A DNA stretch of 64,000 nucleotides from Mnemiopsis leidyi (lineage: Eukaryota > Ctenophora > Tentaculata > Lobata > Bolinopsidae), in the NCBI GenBank assembly GCA_000226015.1, contig JH156402.1, positions 175,958-239,957 of the forward strand, in the 5' to 3' direction. Both the position numbers and the translations under genes were made by a program. Positions 47,576 through 57,010 of the stretch are shown here, one piece after another; position 1 is the stretch's first letter, and every line of letters begins with the position of its first letter. Below the pieces are notes generated by a model that ran no database searches, was not told the DNA's origin, and worked only from the letters and a program-made list of their open reading frames with translations.

Positions 47576-47724
47576 AGTTATGAGGTCACGTGGGTCGTTA
47601 CCATAGTAACGTGATCAGCAGTGCCCTGACAATCACGTGATTTCTCCACCTCCTCACTGGATCAAATACTGAGCAGGAAGTGTTTACGAGGACGGTAATA
47701 ATCTACTGCTGTTGTCAAGGTAAC
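47576..47724. promoter_or_regulatory. E-box/X-box module at the edge of the motif-rich region
   Basis: CACGTG at 47576, 47587 and 47634; perfect X-box GTTACCATAGTAAC at 47597-47610, four bases after the second E-box; weaker X-box GTTGTCAAGGTAAC at 47711-47724. This may mark the promoter side of the zinc-finger gene, but no transcription start can be placed. Confidence 0.5.
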
Positions 47725-47935
47725 TGGATAGTCTAGGGCGATCCACTACACTTCAATTACATAATGCTGCCCGCTTTCAAATGGTATAAGGGCAGGCTCG
47801 GCCTGAAGGCAAGGTTGGACACACACAAACACGACTCAATTTTTAAGCCTGCGTCGCGTCACCCCTACCAGCAACATCTCTCGTCTGTAATCTAGGTCTC
47901 ACTACCCGGACAAAATAACATCATACAGATTCCAA

Positions 47936-48209
47936 GGGCACCGTATATCTAGCTGAATATAAAGTGTTTTATATAATCGTGTAACTTAAATGTGGGCACC
48001 GTATATCTAGCTGAATATAAAGTGTATTATATAATCGTGTAACTTAAATGTGGGCACCATATATCTAGCTAATCGTGTAACTTAAATGTGGGTACCGTAT
48101 ATCTAGCTGAATATAAAGTGTATTATATAATCGTGTAACTTAAATGTGGGCACCGCATATCTAGCTGAATATAAAGTGTGTTATATAATCGTGTAACTTA
48201 AATGTGGGC
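47936..48209. repeat. 58-bp tandem repeat, about five copies
   Basis: The unit starts gggcaccgtatatctagctg and ends gtgtaacttaaatgt. The third copy has lost an internal block of about 20 bp. Confidence 0.9.
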
Positions 48210-51200
48210 AAGGTGTGCGGTGGTGCATGTTTGTTGCAAATCTTGTGACCCTAGCCCCTTTTATTTATATCAGCTGACATTTTAACAGAATGAACAATGA
48301 TAAGAGAGACTTTTGAAGTTCGAGTAAGATCTGCGTTATCAACTGTACTTCGGAGAATAGAATGGTGAATACGTAAGTTATAATTTCGTGTTGCTTTGAA
48401 TTTCTAAGGCGGCCAAAGTACTTCTGTTAAACCGATGAAATGCGTGAAAATTATTTGGGCGTTTCATTGCATCATTAACTCGGCTAACACAAAATTGGTG
48501 TCGATCTGAATGTCCTAATAAGCTGATGACAATCAGGGAATACTTTCACTGCTGTTTGAACCACGTAACATCAACAACTCTCCTGTATTGTAATTATTAT
48601 AGCTTAGGGCCAAAGCCGGTAACATAAAATGCATTGGGTTCACAAAGTTATATTCAACTATATCGACATATATATCAGACAAATTAAAGACTTTTCGAAC
48701 TATTCATCCTTATATTTATTCACCATTTTTATTCATCCGTTCATTTAAACCATCTGCAATTCTGTTTAATCGACTGGAAAATTCAAAATAACTGAGTCGA
48801 TTAACTAGTTGCTTCATGTCGTGGTAGCTTTGTCCTAAGCTAGGGCTAAACCAAGTTCAGGCAAAACTTCAATAATTTTAGTCACAAATTCAGAGAATCT
48901 GACGTGTATTGCGTGGTCAGCTAAGCTAAGTTCATTACGCTTTCTAATTTTAGGTATGTTATCTTAATTATGTTAATGTCAAATCTTAATTATGTTAATG
49001 TCAAAAAATAATACAAACAACATCGCATGGGTTTATCTTATCTAAACGATATCTGGTGAGCTAAAAACTGGATTCCAAACATATTATATATCTCAAGACC
49101 GTCATTGGGCGATTTTAAATTTTTGTGTTTTTACATTGCTACCTTCTCTCTAGCCCTTAGTTGAAAGATTGGCTTAAAATTACTTGGCGTTTAACTTGTA
49201 TGGTAGATTTTATTCCTCAAAATTTATTAATTAAAATAGTTCCTTTCTCAACAAACAACTATAACAATCTTCTCTAGTGAGTTGTGTGTCGAAAATCTAA
49301 AAGGAACAAACAAACCATTTCGAGCAATCAACTAAAAACGCTACTTTTATTCCATTCAGCCTATTCTGATGTATTTACCTGACAATTAATCTATATAGAA
49401 ACTGTTTCCCCGGCCGCAACTCTGGCATAGAGCCCCACTTCCTATAAAATTTGACTGGTTATGATCGAAATAATTCTAAAATTGTTATGATATCTCACAC
49501 AAAATAAAATCACGAGCAAATAATTAGTAAAAGTTGCTGGATATTGAATGAAAAATTATCAAATACTTTAAATCAAAAGACATAAAAAACAATGACCACC
49601 TTGACTTTGGAAAATCAGGCATGGCCAATAAGATAATTGTGATTAACCTGTTTCCAATATAAACTTCTTATAGGGGTAAATATTTTTGACACTTTGGCCT
49701 CAGCCAGGGTGTCGTGGTAATTTCTATTATAGCCATTTCCAAAATTGTCACGACAAAAAGGTAGACCAGCATTTTGCCACATTTGTGCATGAATTTGGAG
49801 GAATTTTTAAATGTCTATTTGACAATGACATAGAGCATTTTTGTGTGTAGTAAGAATAATTAAGATAGAATGAAGTTTTAATGATGAAATTAAGTTAGAG
49901 GAGAGAAACTGATACGGTGTAAATGAGAGAAAGCGGCTAGAAAATAGAAAGGGGACCAGCAACTAAGACAGTAAGGCTCTCTTAATTCTACAGCCCCACA
50001 TAAATTCGGATTTGAGCCAACACTGTTACTATTCAACCAGTCACTCAATCTCAACAATTAGGGATTTTACAAGTCCCGATCATTGAAATACTGCTTGCGC
50101 CGCTAAACAAAAAGTATATTGAGTCCTAAATGTCTTTTACACAGCAATTATGTTGACACTGCAGTACAATTAAAGTCTATCATGGTACAATGCTGATCTG
50201 AATAATGCTGTCCTCCAAAAAACCCTCCAATGTCAGTGACATCCAAGAGCTAATAATATAATTTCAATAACTGCCTTATAGAAAATTTCTTATGTAAAGA
50301 ACCTTTACTTCAACCTTCACCTATTCACTTTAACATTTCATATTTTCCACATGTGAAAGACTGTTCATTAATATTTCGAAGATCTTAACATACCTATGAA
50401 AATCGAAACTATCATACTTAAATTGAGTGGCACAATTTATCAAATGCACATGTGTGTGCCACGAAAACAATTCAATAAACCTAGGTCAGAAAATGCATGT
50501 CCAGGTAACCCAAAAAAAGCTGATCATGAGTTATTAAATCAAGAGGACGTATTAAACGAACATATTGACTTGAGTGTAAAGAATTGAGCCTGGACGGAAC
50601 CCAGCTGCTTCAGTTCCTTGTTTAACATGCCGTTCAGCAAGGACATTCACAGCTTTAGCCGAGGCGGGGCACATAACTCGCTTCCGTAACTCATTGTCAA
50701 ATGTTGAATATATACTTGTCTCATCCACAAGAAATATCCTTGTGTTTCAGTCAAGGATCAAACGATTAAGTGCATAATCAGTAATTACCAACACTAGGTA
50801 CAATCAAATGCTTTATTGAAATAATAAGTCTGAGGGGCACATTTAAACAATTCTAAAGATGTTGCTTTCTTAAGGAGATCATACCATAGCTAAGAAGCAA
50901 CTTTTTAAAATAATATAAAACCACCAAAACACTAGAGCTAGGTTCAAGCTTTCGAGGTTCTACTAAATGGACAAAATGATATAAGTTAGCAAATGTTAGC
51001 ATTAACTGATCTAAAGTAAAACTTTATTTACCAGGCCTCTCGGGGAAGAGTTGAGGCCCTGTAAATCAAGGGGTCAGGTAAATCGAAATTGACCCAATTA
51101 AGGCTTAATTTTGACCAAAAAGTAGACTCTTTTGTTATTGATAGTTATATGTGCACGTCATCCTAATCAAATCGGTTTTAGAAATAAAAATTGTAAGAAT

Positions 51201-51525
51201 GGATCCAGCATTCTTGATTTCATATTCAGCTGGGGATTTTGAGGTGGGTTCTTGTTGTTTATATATTTTTATTAGGAGGATATGTTTAGGAGGTGATTCG
51301 ATTGAAGTTTGGAAAGCCAAGGTTTATCCCAGTCCGCTGAAGATTTTAACTTAGATTTTATATTTTAGTAGATCAGAAGTAAATTTGATTTGCAACCCTG
51401 GATAGAGTAAAAGTTCCAAGATTAAGTATAAAAAGGATTTTAAAAAACAAAGGGTTGTGTTGCTTGTGTAATGCACTGAATTTTGAAAAGCTAATTTAGT
51501 GCCAATCTAAAGTGTTTGGTATATA
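48210..51525. other. AT-rich gene-free stretch
   Basis: No supported exon. A short direct repeat 'tcttaattatgttaatgtca' occurs at about 48963-49001, and the dispersed repeat shared with 16.96 kb lies at 50575-50630. Confidence 0.4.
50575..50630 (+). repeat. dispersed repeat, copy 2
   Basis: Matches 16961-17016: 'gaattgagcc...acggaacccagctgcttca..tccttgtttaacat'. Confidence 0.7.
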
Positions 51526-51529
51526 TGGT

Positions 51530-51662
51530 AATATAAACTTTAGGGAACTTTCTGATAAAGGTTTAAATCAGTGGTTTAAATTATTTGGAGAACAAGTTAA
51601 GACACAACAGCTTTCCTTAAGTGAACCCATTTGTGGCTAAGAAGAATATCATCGATATTTAT
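51530..51662 (+). pseudogene. decayed C-terminal LINE fragment
   Basis: Translation 'FGIYGNINFRELSDKGLNQW' and then a shifted frame 'NPFVAKKNIIDIYK' resembles the C-terminus of the minus-strand LINE at 52965-53219 ('IGNFWDISDEVLN...NPLVAKKKFINIY'). Confidence 0.6.
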
Positions 51663-51984
51663 AAGTTTTTAATACTTTTTATTAAATTTGTTAAATACTA
51701 TCAAGGTTTTTGAATTTTTAGGAGATTATGTGTGATGATGCTGGCATCGTTATTCATTATTTTTATTCTTGACTAAAATTGAAGTTATATAAATATTTCA
51801 AAAACAATACATTTTCATACACACGTGATATAAACAGACCAAGGAAGGACAGTGCAGATTTATAAACAAATTACATATTTATTTAACTATACACATTACT
51901 TCTTATCTTAGGACCTAGGAATTTAAAGCTTTGTTGTCTGATACCTCCTGGTAGTGTACACAGCAATACACTGACTAAACAATT

Positions 51985-52133
51985 AGTGTCCAAGTCGAGG
52001 GTAAAGATTCAGTCATAAGAAATATGTATTTAGGGGTCCCACAGGGATCAGTTTTAGTTTCTCTTCTCTTTGTACTGTTTTTCAATAATTTACCTGAGTT
52101 TGTGAAGAATAAAGTTAAAGTATTTGCTGATTA
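51985..52133 (+). pseudogene. decayed LINE reverse-transcriptase fragment
   Basis: Reads 'VQVEGKDSVIRNMYLGVPQG', then 'SVLVSLLFVLFFNNLPEFVK', then 'KVKVFAD' and a stop. It covers the PQGSxLxPLLF and FADD motifs of non-LTR reverse transcriptases, but the second catalytic Asp is lost. Confidence 0.7.
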
Positions 52134-52964
52134 GATTTGATTTGAAACTTTCATCGAAGAAGTACAAAGTATATTTGACAAAATGTAACTAGAATAAATC
52201 TAAGGGACACAAAAATCATAGGGCTGACAATTTAGCCTTAGGGTTAAGGGCCAAACACGAAATTAGATATCGAATAAAATACGATTGGGGATATCAGCAA
52301 CATCTGTCATGAGGCACCCTGGCCCTGGTGCCTCGGACTCTTACTCTGGACCCCAACTTAACTGACTAGATTAAGCTCCACCAGGATTTACAGCCTAATA
52401 ATATTTGTTGAGTCAAAGCATAGCCCATAATATAAAACATCATTGGTAAGAATATCCCCCTTCCTATCACACTCATAATCTCGGGTTCGAGACCTTAATT
52501 AAAATTAGAACACATGTACGTTTGTCATCTATTTGGAGTGCGTGCACATTTTTTATGCCGGCGAGTCATTTTTAATTTGTGTCGATCTTGCGGGTTACAT
52601 GAACTTATTATTGAGCTAGTGACCAGGGGATGTTCGTTCCAGCTTAAATTTGAAGTCCAACAGTTCTACGCCCAACAATGTCCCTTCTTAGTTTCAATCA
52701 AATTCAAAATTCCCAACCTCTCAACTAGTTACAGTAATTTAATTAACAATTTAATTGTCAATGCCGGCCAAAGCAGTAGTATCATTAGTGACCTGAAACA
52801 GCTTGGAAATTGAGAGAATTTATGGTAACTTTGTGTAAATAAATAAATAAATAAATAATGAATTATGATGCCAGCATCATCACACCTAATCTCCTAAAAT
52901 GTCTAAAAATTCTAAACTTCGAATAAAAATTTGTTCAATAAAAGTAAAAAGCATCAAGACAAAA

Positions 52965-53668
52965 TTAATAGATGTTAATAAATTTCTTTTTAGCTACCAA
53001 AGGGTTATCTTTAAGGAAAATGTTATGCTTAAGCTTGTTTTCCAAATAATTTCCACTTTCAATCCTATTTAAAACTTCATCTGAAATATCCCAAAAATTC
53101 CCAATACCGCAAGTGCCCAATTCTCTACTTTTAATCTTAAATGCTTCTAGATTACTTTTAAAAATGTTCAAAGTTGGTGCTGTCTTCACCTTAATAGGTA
53201 ATCTATTCCAAAATGACATAACTNNNNNNNNNNNNNNTTTTTCTAATATACTATCATCTAATACATATTTAAATGATCATTGCTATTAAATTCTAGATGT
53301 AACACTTTACATTTACTTGTATTGAACTTAAGTAACCACTTTCTCTCCCATTCCTCTAAATTTTTAAGATCATTATCCACTTCAGTTTTATCTGATAGAT
53401 TTGCTATAAGTTTCAGATCGTCTGCAAATATCTTCACAGTGCTCTTAACACACTCAGGTAGATCATTGATGAACAATATAAAAAGCAGTGGACCTAAGAC
53501 TGATCCCTGGGGTATTCCTGATAAAATGTCTTTAAAGGAAGAAAATTTACCCTGAACAGACACCCTAAAACTCCTGTCCATTAAAAAATCTTTAATAATG
53601 TCTAAAATTTTACCATCAATACCTAAACAGTGAAGCTTTAAAATCAACCTGTTATGAGGAACTGTATG
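52965..53668 (-). pseudogene. 5'-truncated CR1/Jockey-type LINE reverse transcriptase
   Basis: On the minus strand from about 53668: 'TVPHNRLILKLHCLGIDGKI', 'LSGIPQGSVLGPLLFILFIN', the catalytic 'IFADDLKLIANLSDKTEVDN', 'WLLKFNTSKCKVLHL', an N gap (53224-53237), then the C-terminal 'SFWNRLPIKVKTAPTLNIFK' and 'NPLVAKKKFINIY' with a stop at 52965. The FADD box is intact but the first half of the polymerase and the endonuclease are absent. It is the same family as the plus-strand copy at 63.2 kb. Confidence 0.85.
53224..53237. other. assembly gap (14 N)
   Basis: A run of N inside the LINE. Confidence 0.99.
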
Positions 53669-54005
53669 TGTGAACTATTCAAAGTATAAAGTTAGGCATC
53701 TCGATTTTTACAACAACCCTAACCTCGGTTATCATTTAGATGGTGTACAATTTAATTGTTAATACTTGTGAGTGAGAAAGAGATTTGGGTGTTTCTACCC
53801 AAAAATCATTGCTAGGGTATGTTCACATAAAAAGAAAGTATGTCTAGAAAAAATATAATATGTTGGGTTGCTAAAACGATAATCATTAATCAGACAATCA
53901 AAAGATGCTACGTTGACAGTTGAATATCTATAAGTCGCGAATTACGCCGATCATCTTGAGTATTGGTGCAGATGTGGAACCCATTACACATTAGCCAGTC
54001 ATAGT

Positions 54006-54094
54006 TTGTCGCGGTGATACCCGACTCACGCAGCTAAAGCTAAACGAGATCGTTATCGTTTTGTTAGAACGTTAGACGGACATAATCTCGTCAA
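54006..54094 (-). mobile_element. short TIR element, copy C (89 bp)
   Basis: Runs from TTGTCGCGGTGATACCCG to ATAATCTCGTCAA. The flanks gtcatagt and gtcatggt form an 8-bp target duplication with one mismatch. Confidence 0.85.
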
Positions 54095-54237
54095 GTCATG
54101 GTTTCTCAGTGTCTGGGAGACTAGACTGTAATTTTTTTATCTTATACTTATTTTAATTCGGACACTCCAACAGCCACATGTTACACAAGTGTAACGGCTA
54201 ATTACAGGAGGCCGAATGTACAATTATACATACACGG

Positions 54238-54314
54238 TTGTCGCGGTGATACCCGACTCACGCAGCTAAAGCTGAACGTTTCGTTAGAACGTTAGACGGA
54301 TATAATCTCGTCAA
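54238..54314 (-). mobile_element. short TIR element, copy D (77 bp)
   Basis: Same termini as copy C, flanked on both sides by the perfect 8-bp duplication ATACACGG. This copy defines the element ends. Confidence 0.92.
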
Positions 54315-54339
54315 ATACACGGCAGTGACGGTTAAGGTA

Positions 54340-54555
54340 GTGTGTACCATACTTTTATCGCCCGAGACTTCGGTGCAATGGGCAGCTACTCATTTAACCC
54401 TCAATCACGGTTTCCCGATCATTCGGCTGAGTCGACCGAAGAAGGTTGCATAGGCAAATGCCCTTAGCGCACTTCTCTAGGACTGGCGGATACGGGATTT
54501 GAACCCCTGACCTCCTGCATGAAAGCCGAGAAGGAAACCACTACACCACCAGCCC
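54340..54555 (-). mobile_element. tRNA-derived SINE (tRNA-Glu-like head)
   Basis: The minus-strand head 54555-54480 begins GGGCTGGTGGTGTAGTGG (A box) and contains GGCTTTCATGCAGGAGG, close to the tRNA-Glu(TTC) anticodon arm, then GGTTCAAATCC (B box). The 7-bp acceptor stem GGGCTGG/CCAGTCC still pairs; the anticodon stem does not. An unrelated body of about 140 bp follows to about 54340. It is therefore a polymerase III retroposon rather than a working tRNA gene. Confidence 0.75.
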
Positions 54556-54747
54556 TTCAATTAAACAGGAGGTAGTACAGAGACTACAGAGGATGTATAC
54601 AACATTGATTGAAGATATTGGTTTACTGTCTTATAGGGAAAGACGCAATGCTCTTGATTTAACCACGTTATAGATAATAGAATTTGTGGGCATCCCGATG
54701 AAGACCAATTGTTAATAATTTTATATGGAATTGGTAAAGTGATCACC

Positions 54748-54831
54748 TTGTCGAGATGTTACCCGACCCGCGCGCGGCTCGCAGTTTTCTGCTCTCCTCG
54801 TTAGAACGTTAGACGGATATCATCTCGTCAA
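54748..54831 (-). mobile_element. short TIR element, copy E (84 bp)
   Basis: Diverged member from TTGTCGAGATGTTACCCG to CATCTCGTCAA, flanked by the perfect 8-bp duplication TGATCACC (54740-54747 and 54832-54839). Confidence 0.9.
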
Positions 54832-54847
54832 TGATCACCTAACCAAT

Positions 54848-55006
54848 AAACGGGCGATGCGCGTTAACGGGTGAGAACACGTGAAGGCCACGACAGTAGG
54901 TTATTAACTCATGAACGAGCGATGCGCGTCTAGTCGCCAGGCGCGGCCAGAAATGCGTAATATAAGAGCGCGTGATGGCCACGACAGTTGGTTATCAACC
55001 TACAAG
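54848..55006 (+). mobile_element. second repeat family, copies 2 and 3 in tandem
   Basis: Two aacg(g/a)gcgatgcgcg starts (about 54849 and 54914). The second copy runs through the gccagaaatgcg segment to the hairpin end tggttatcaacctacaa. The first has the diverged end gtaggttattaactcat. Confidence 0.65.
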
Positions 55007-55196
55007 TTAGTAACTTACAACTAACCAGGTGCTTACAGCTGACGCCGCGCCGCGCGTAAAGGGCTATCTACACTGGTTATTGCTAAACACAAATATCTAA
55101 GCTACGTGCTTAACGCAAAATTAGGACGGGCGTGCGATGCACACCACACACGTACATGAAAAAGGTCACCTTTGTGACGTGCGTCTCACTTGCTAC

Positions 55197-55341
55197 TCAA
55201 CGGGCGATGCGCGTCTAGAATTTCTTCAGGCCAGGCCAGGCCAGGCCAGGCCAGGCCAGGCCAGGCCAGGCCAGGCCAGGCCAGGCCAGAAATGCGTGAC
55301 AGCGCGTGATGGCCGCGACAGTAGGTTATCAACCTACAAAC
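55197..55341 (+). mobile_element. second repeat family, copy 4, with (CCAGG)n expansion
   Basis: Starts TCAACGGGCGATGCGCG and ends GTAGGTTATCAACCTACAA. It is flanked by ACTTGCTAC on both sides (9 bp, or 8 plus one). The usual single 'gccaggccag' has expanded into about twelve CCAGG units (about 55227-55287). Confidence 0.8.
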
Positions 55342-55342
55342 T

Positions 55343-55490
55343 TGCTACACGTTGCATAGCCCTGCTGCCGCGAAGCGGCAGCCTCCGGCGCGCGCGAAGC
55401 GCGCGGCGGCGTGGCCGCGCGCAGACAAAAAAATTTCAAATTTTTAAAAATTTTTTTGAAAAGGGTCACAACGTGAGACAACGTCTCACA
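55343..55490 (+). repeat. partial copy of the 16.35-kb MITE carrying a GC-hairpin block
   Basis: 'acacgttgcatagc' and 'tttgaaaagggtcacaacgtgagaca' match 16368-16424. Between them, 55369-55423 holds CTGCCGC-GAA-GCGGCAG, GCGCGC-GAA-GCGCGC and GGCGTGGCC-type palindromes, absent from the 16.4-kb copy. Confidence 0.7.
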
Positions 55491-55761
55491 AGGCAATAGC
55501 TTAGAATTAGCAACATGAACACTAATTAGAGAAAGGCTAGGTGCTGGCTTGTTTGAAATATATCTAATTTTAATTAGGCACTTGCACTTACGCACACTTA
55601 AAAGCTCTGGATCATGTTTAGAGCAATATTTTAAACAAATTGATTTATATCTGGTAACATGAACAAGACCTGGCGACCTGTCCGAATTTGGAGCCGCGCG
55701 CACAAAAGGGCTATACTGTCGCCAGGCCAGAAAACCGTGAGAGCGCGTGATGGATTAAATC

Positions 55762-55811
55762 CGTTTCGTTCAGCTTTAGAGCTGCGTGATCGTCGGGTAT
55801 CACCGCGACAA
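55762..55811 (+). mobile_element. short TIR element, copy F (partial)
   Basis: Only the half TTTCGTTCAGCTTT...GGTATCACCGCGACAA is clear; the left end is degenerate. Confidence 0.6.
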
Positions 55812-55910
55812 GGCTGTGGTTAGAGCAAATGAAAACAAGCAAAGTTGTCGCAGTGATGCCCGACTCACGCAGCTAAAGTTGACCTTGATCGTTTCGTTAG
55901 TCAACGGGCG

Positions 55911-56058
55911 ATGCGCGTCTAGAATTCGCCAGGGCAGAAATGCGTAAGAGCGCGTAATGGCCGCGACAGTTTGACGAGATGATATCCGTCTACCGTTCAC
56001 CTTTAGCTGCGTGATTCGGGTATCACCGCGACAACGACAGTAGGTTATCAACCTACAA
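55911..56058 (+). mobile_element. second repeat family, copy 5, inside copy G and split by copy H
   Basis: Starts TCAACGGGCGATGCGCG and ends GTAGGTTATCAACCTACAA, with 8-bp duplications TTCGTTAG outside. It is interrupted at 55971-56034 by TIR element H. Confidence 0.8.
55971..56034 (+). mobile_element. short TIR element, copy H (64 bp)
   Basis: The smallest intact member, from TTGACGAGATGATATCCG to CGGGTATCACCGCGACAA, flanked by CGACAGT on both sides (55964-55970 and 56035-56041). Confidence 0.88.
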
Positions 56059-56342
56059 TTCGTTAGAACAGTTGACGGATATAGCCTCGTCAAAAGCACA
56101 GTAGCACGTTTACCTAACTAGGTTCTTACGCCGTGCGCGGCGCGCCGGCAGTAACGCCACCTCCGGTCAAGGCGCGAGCGGCCGAGCGACGCGCGAAAAA
56201 GTGCTATGGTTAGTGCAAATACAGCACGTTCACGTGCGCGCATCTCGTGATTCGGACGGATCTCCAGCTTGTTAACACTCTGCAAGCAATATCACATGTC
56301 CGAATTCGGAGCCGTGCGCGCGCACATATTTAATATTTTACT

Positions 56343-56670
56343 TGCTTTTGGCAGATGATATTGTTCTGTTAGCTGTTAGTCCAAAGGCATTCCAGGACAA
56401 CATCAATTTTTATTAAAATATTGTCAGTTCATGGGACTAGAAATTAATTCAGACAAAACCAAAATTGTAACACTTTACCACCGTCCGACCAATCAATGCC
56501 CTAAAATATCTAGCACAAGACCATTACGAAAAATACTCTTTGTTTGTGCACTGCAAATCCTCCAACATTGGCTGTTGGGGTAAAACTGGTCGCCATCCTG
56601 TCATATTTGAAGCTTGTAAACTTGCTATTTACTACTATAACACACGTGTTGAAAACTCTGATAACCATGT
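56343..56670 (+). pseudogene. decayed LINE reverse-transcriptase fragment (third family)
   Basis: 'LLLADDIVLLAVSPKAFQDN', then after a frameshift 'MGLEINSDKTKIV', then 'CWGKTGRHPVIFEACKLAIY'. The ADD catalytic box, the 'GLEIN..KTKI' motif and the 'G..GR.P...' segment place it among LINEs of the type with YADDIVLL boxes. Stops and shifts make it inactive. Confidence 0.7.
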
Positions 56671-56749
56671 TATCTAAACAGCTTTTCGTGATAATACTAG
56701 TATTACTTTTCTGTTGCCTCAGAATTAAAAAATTTTAATTGTTGGGCTA

Positions 56750-57010
56750 TTATAGGGGGTCAATAAAAATATTTGACTACCACCAATCGGATTCACCACT
56801 AAATTTTACGTCAAAATGTAGGTCTAACTTTTTCCTAGCTCAGTATTGAAAATTTCAATTTTGGGGGCTTAATAGGGGTCACGTGATGATTTTTCGGATT
56901 CGAAACCATTACATTCCAATTCCTTGTCAAATTTTACGTCAAAATACTGGTCTTACTATTTTCTCCTAGCTCAAAGTTGAAAATTCCAATTTTTGGGCAA
57001 TGTTTAAGGG
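56750..57010. repeat. dispersed AT-rich repeat, two tandem units
   Basis: 'aaattttacgtcaaaat...ctagctca...ttgaaaatt(t/c)caatttt' occurs twice here (near 56800 and 56930) and again at about 58015-58090. Confidence 0.65.

Larger units (their letters stand above)
43603..47930. other. region upstream of the recognised zinc-finger exons
   Basis: The missing 5' exon(s) may lie here. A coiled-coil-like minus-strand frame at 45480-45345 ('EADLHQVKRRLDDMSESLKN') and an open plus-strand frame at 46909-47172 were examined, but neither gave phase-compatible splice sites. E-boxes lie at 46364, 46502, 47275 and 47426. Confidence 0.4.
55845..56093 (-). mobile_element. short TIR element, copy G, split by a later insertion
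   Basis: The left part 55845-55910 (TTGTCGCAGTGATGCCCG...TTTCGTTAG) and the right part 56059-56093 (TTCGTTAGAACAG...CTCGTCAA) together make one family member. They are separated by a second-family element, and the repeated TTCGTTAG is its 8-bp target duplication. Confidence 0.8.

Noticed and set aside
47936-48209. CRISPR-like array
   Set aside because: Tandem copies without unique spacers, in an animal genome.
52514-52813. 99-codon plus-strand frame
   Set aside because: No recognisable motif and located among LINE debris; treated as chance.
54480-54555. Functional tRNA-Glu gene
   Set aside because: Acceptor stem pairs but the anticodon stem has mismatches and the T-arm is displaced from the acceptor; SINE head fits better.
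55137-55499. Pro/Gly/Arg-rich plus-strand frame
   Set aside because: Produced by the CCAGG expansion and GC hairpins inside mobile elements.
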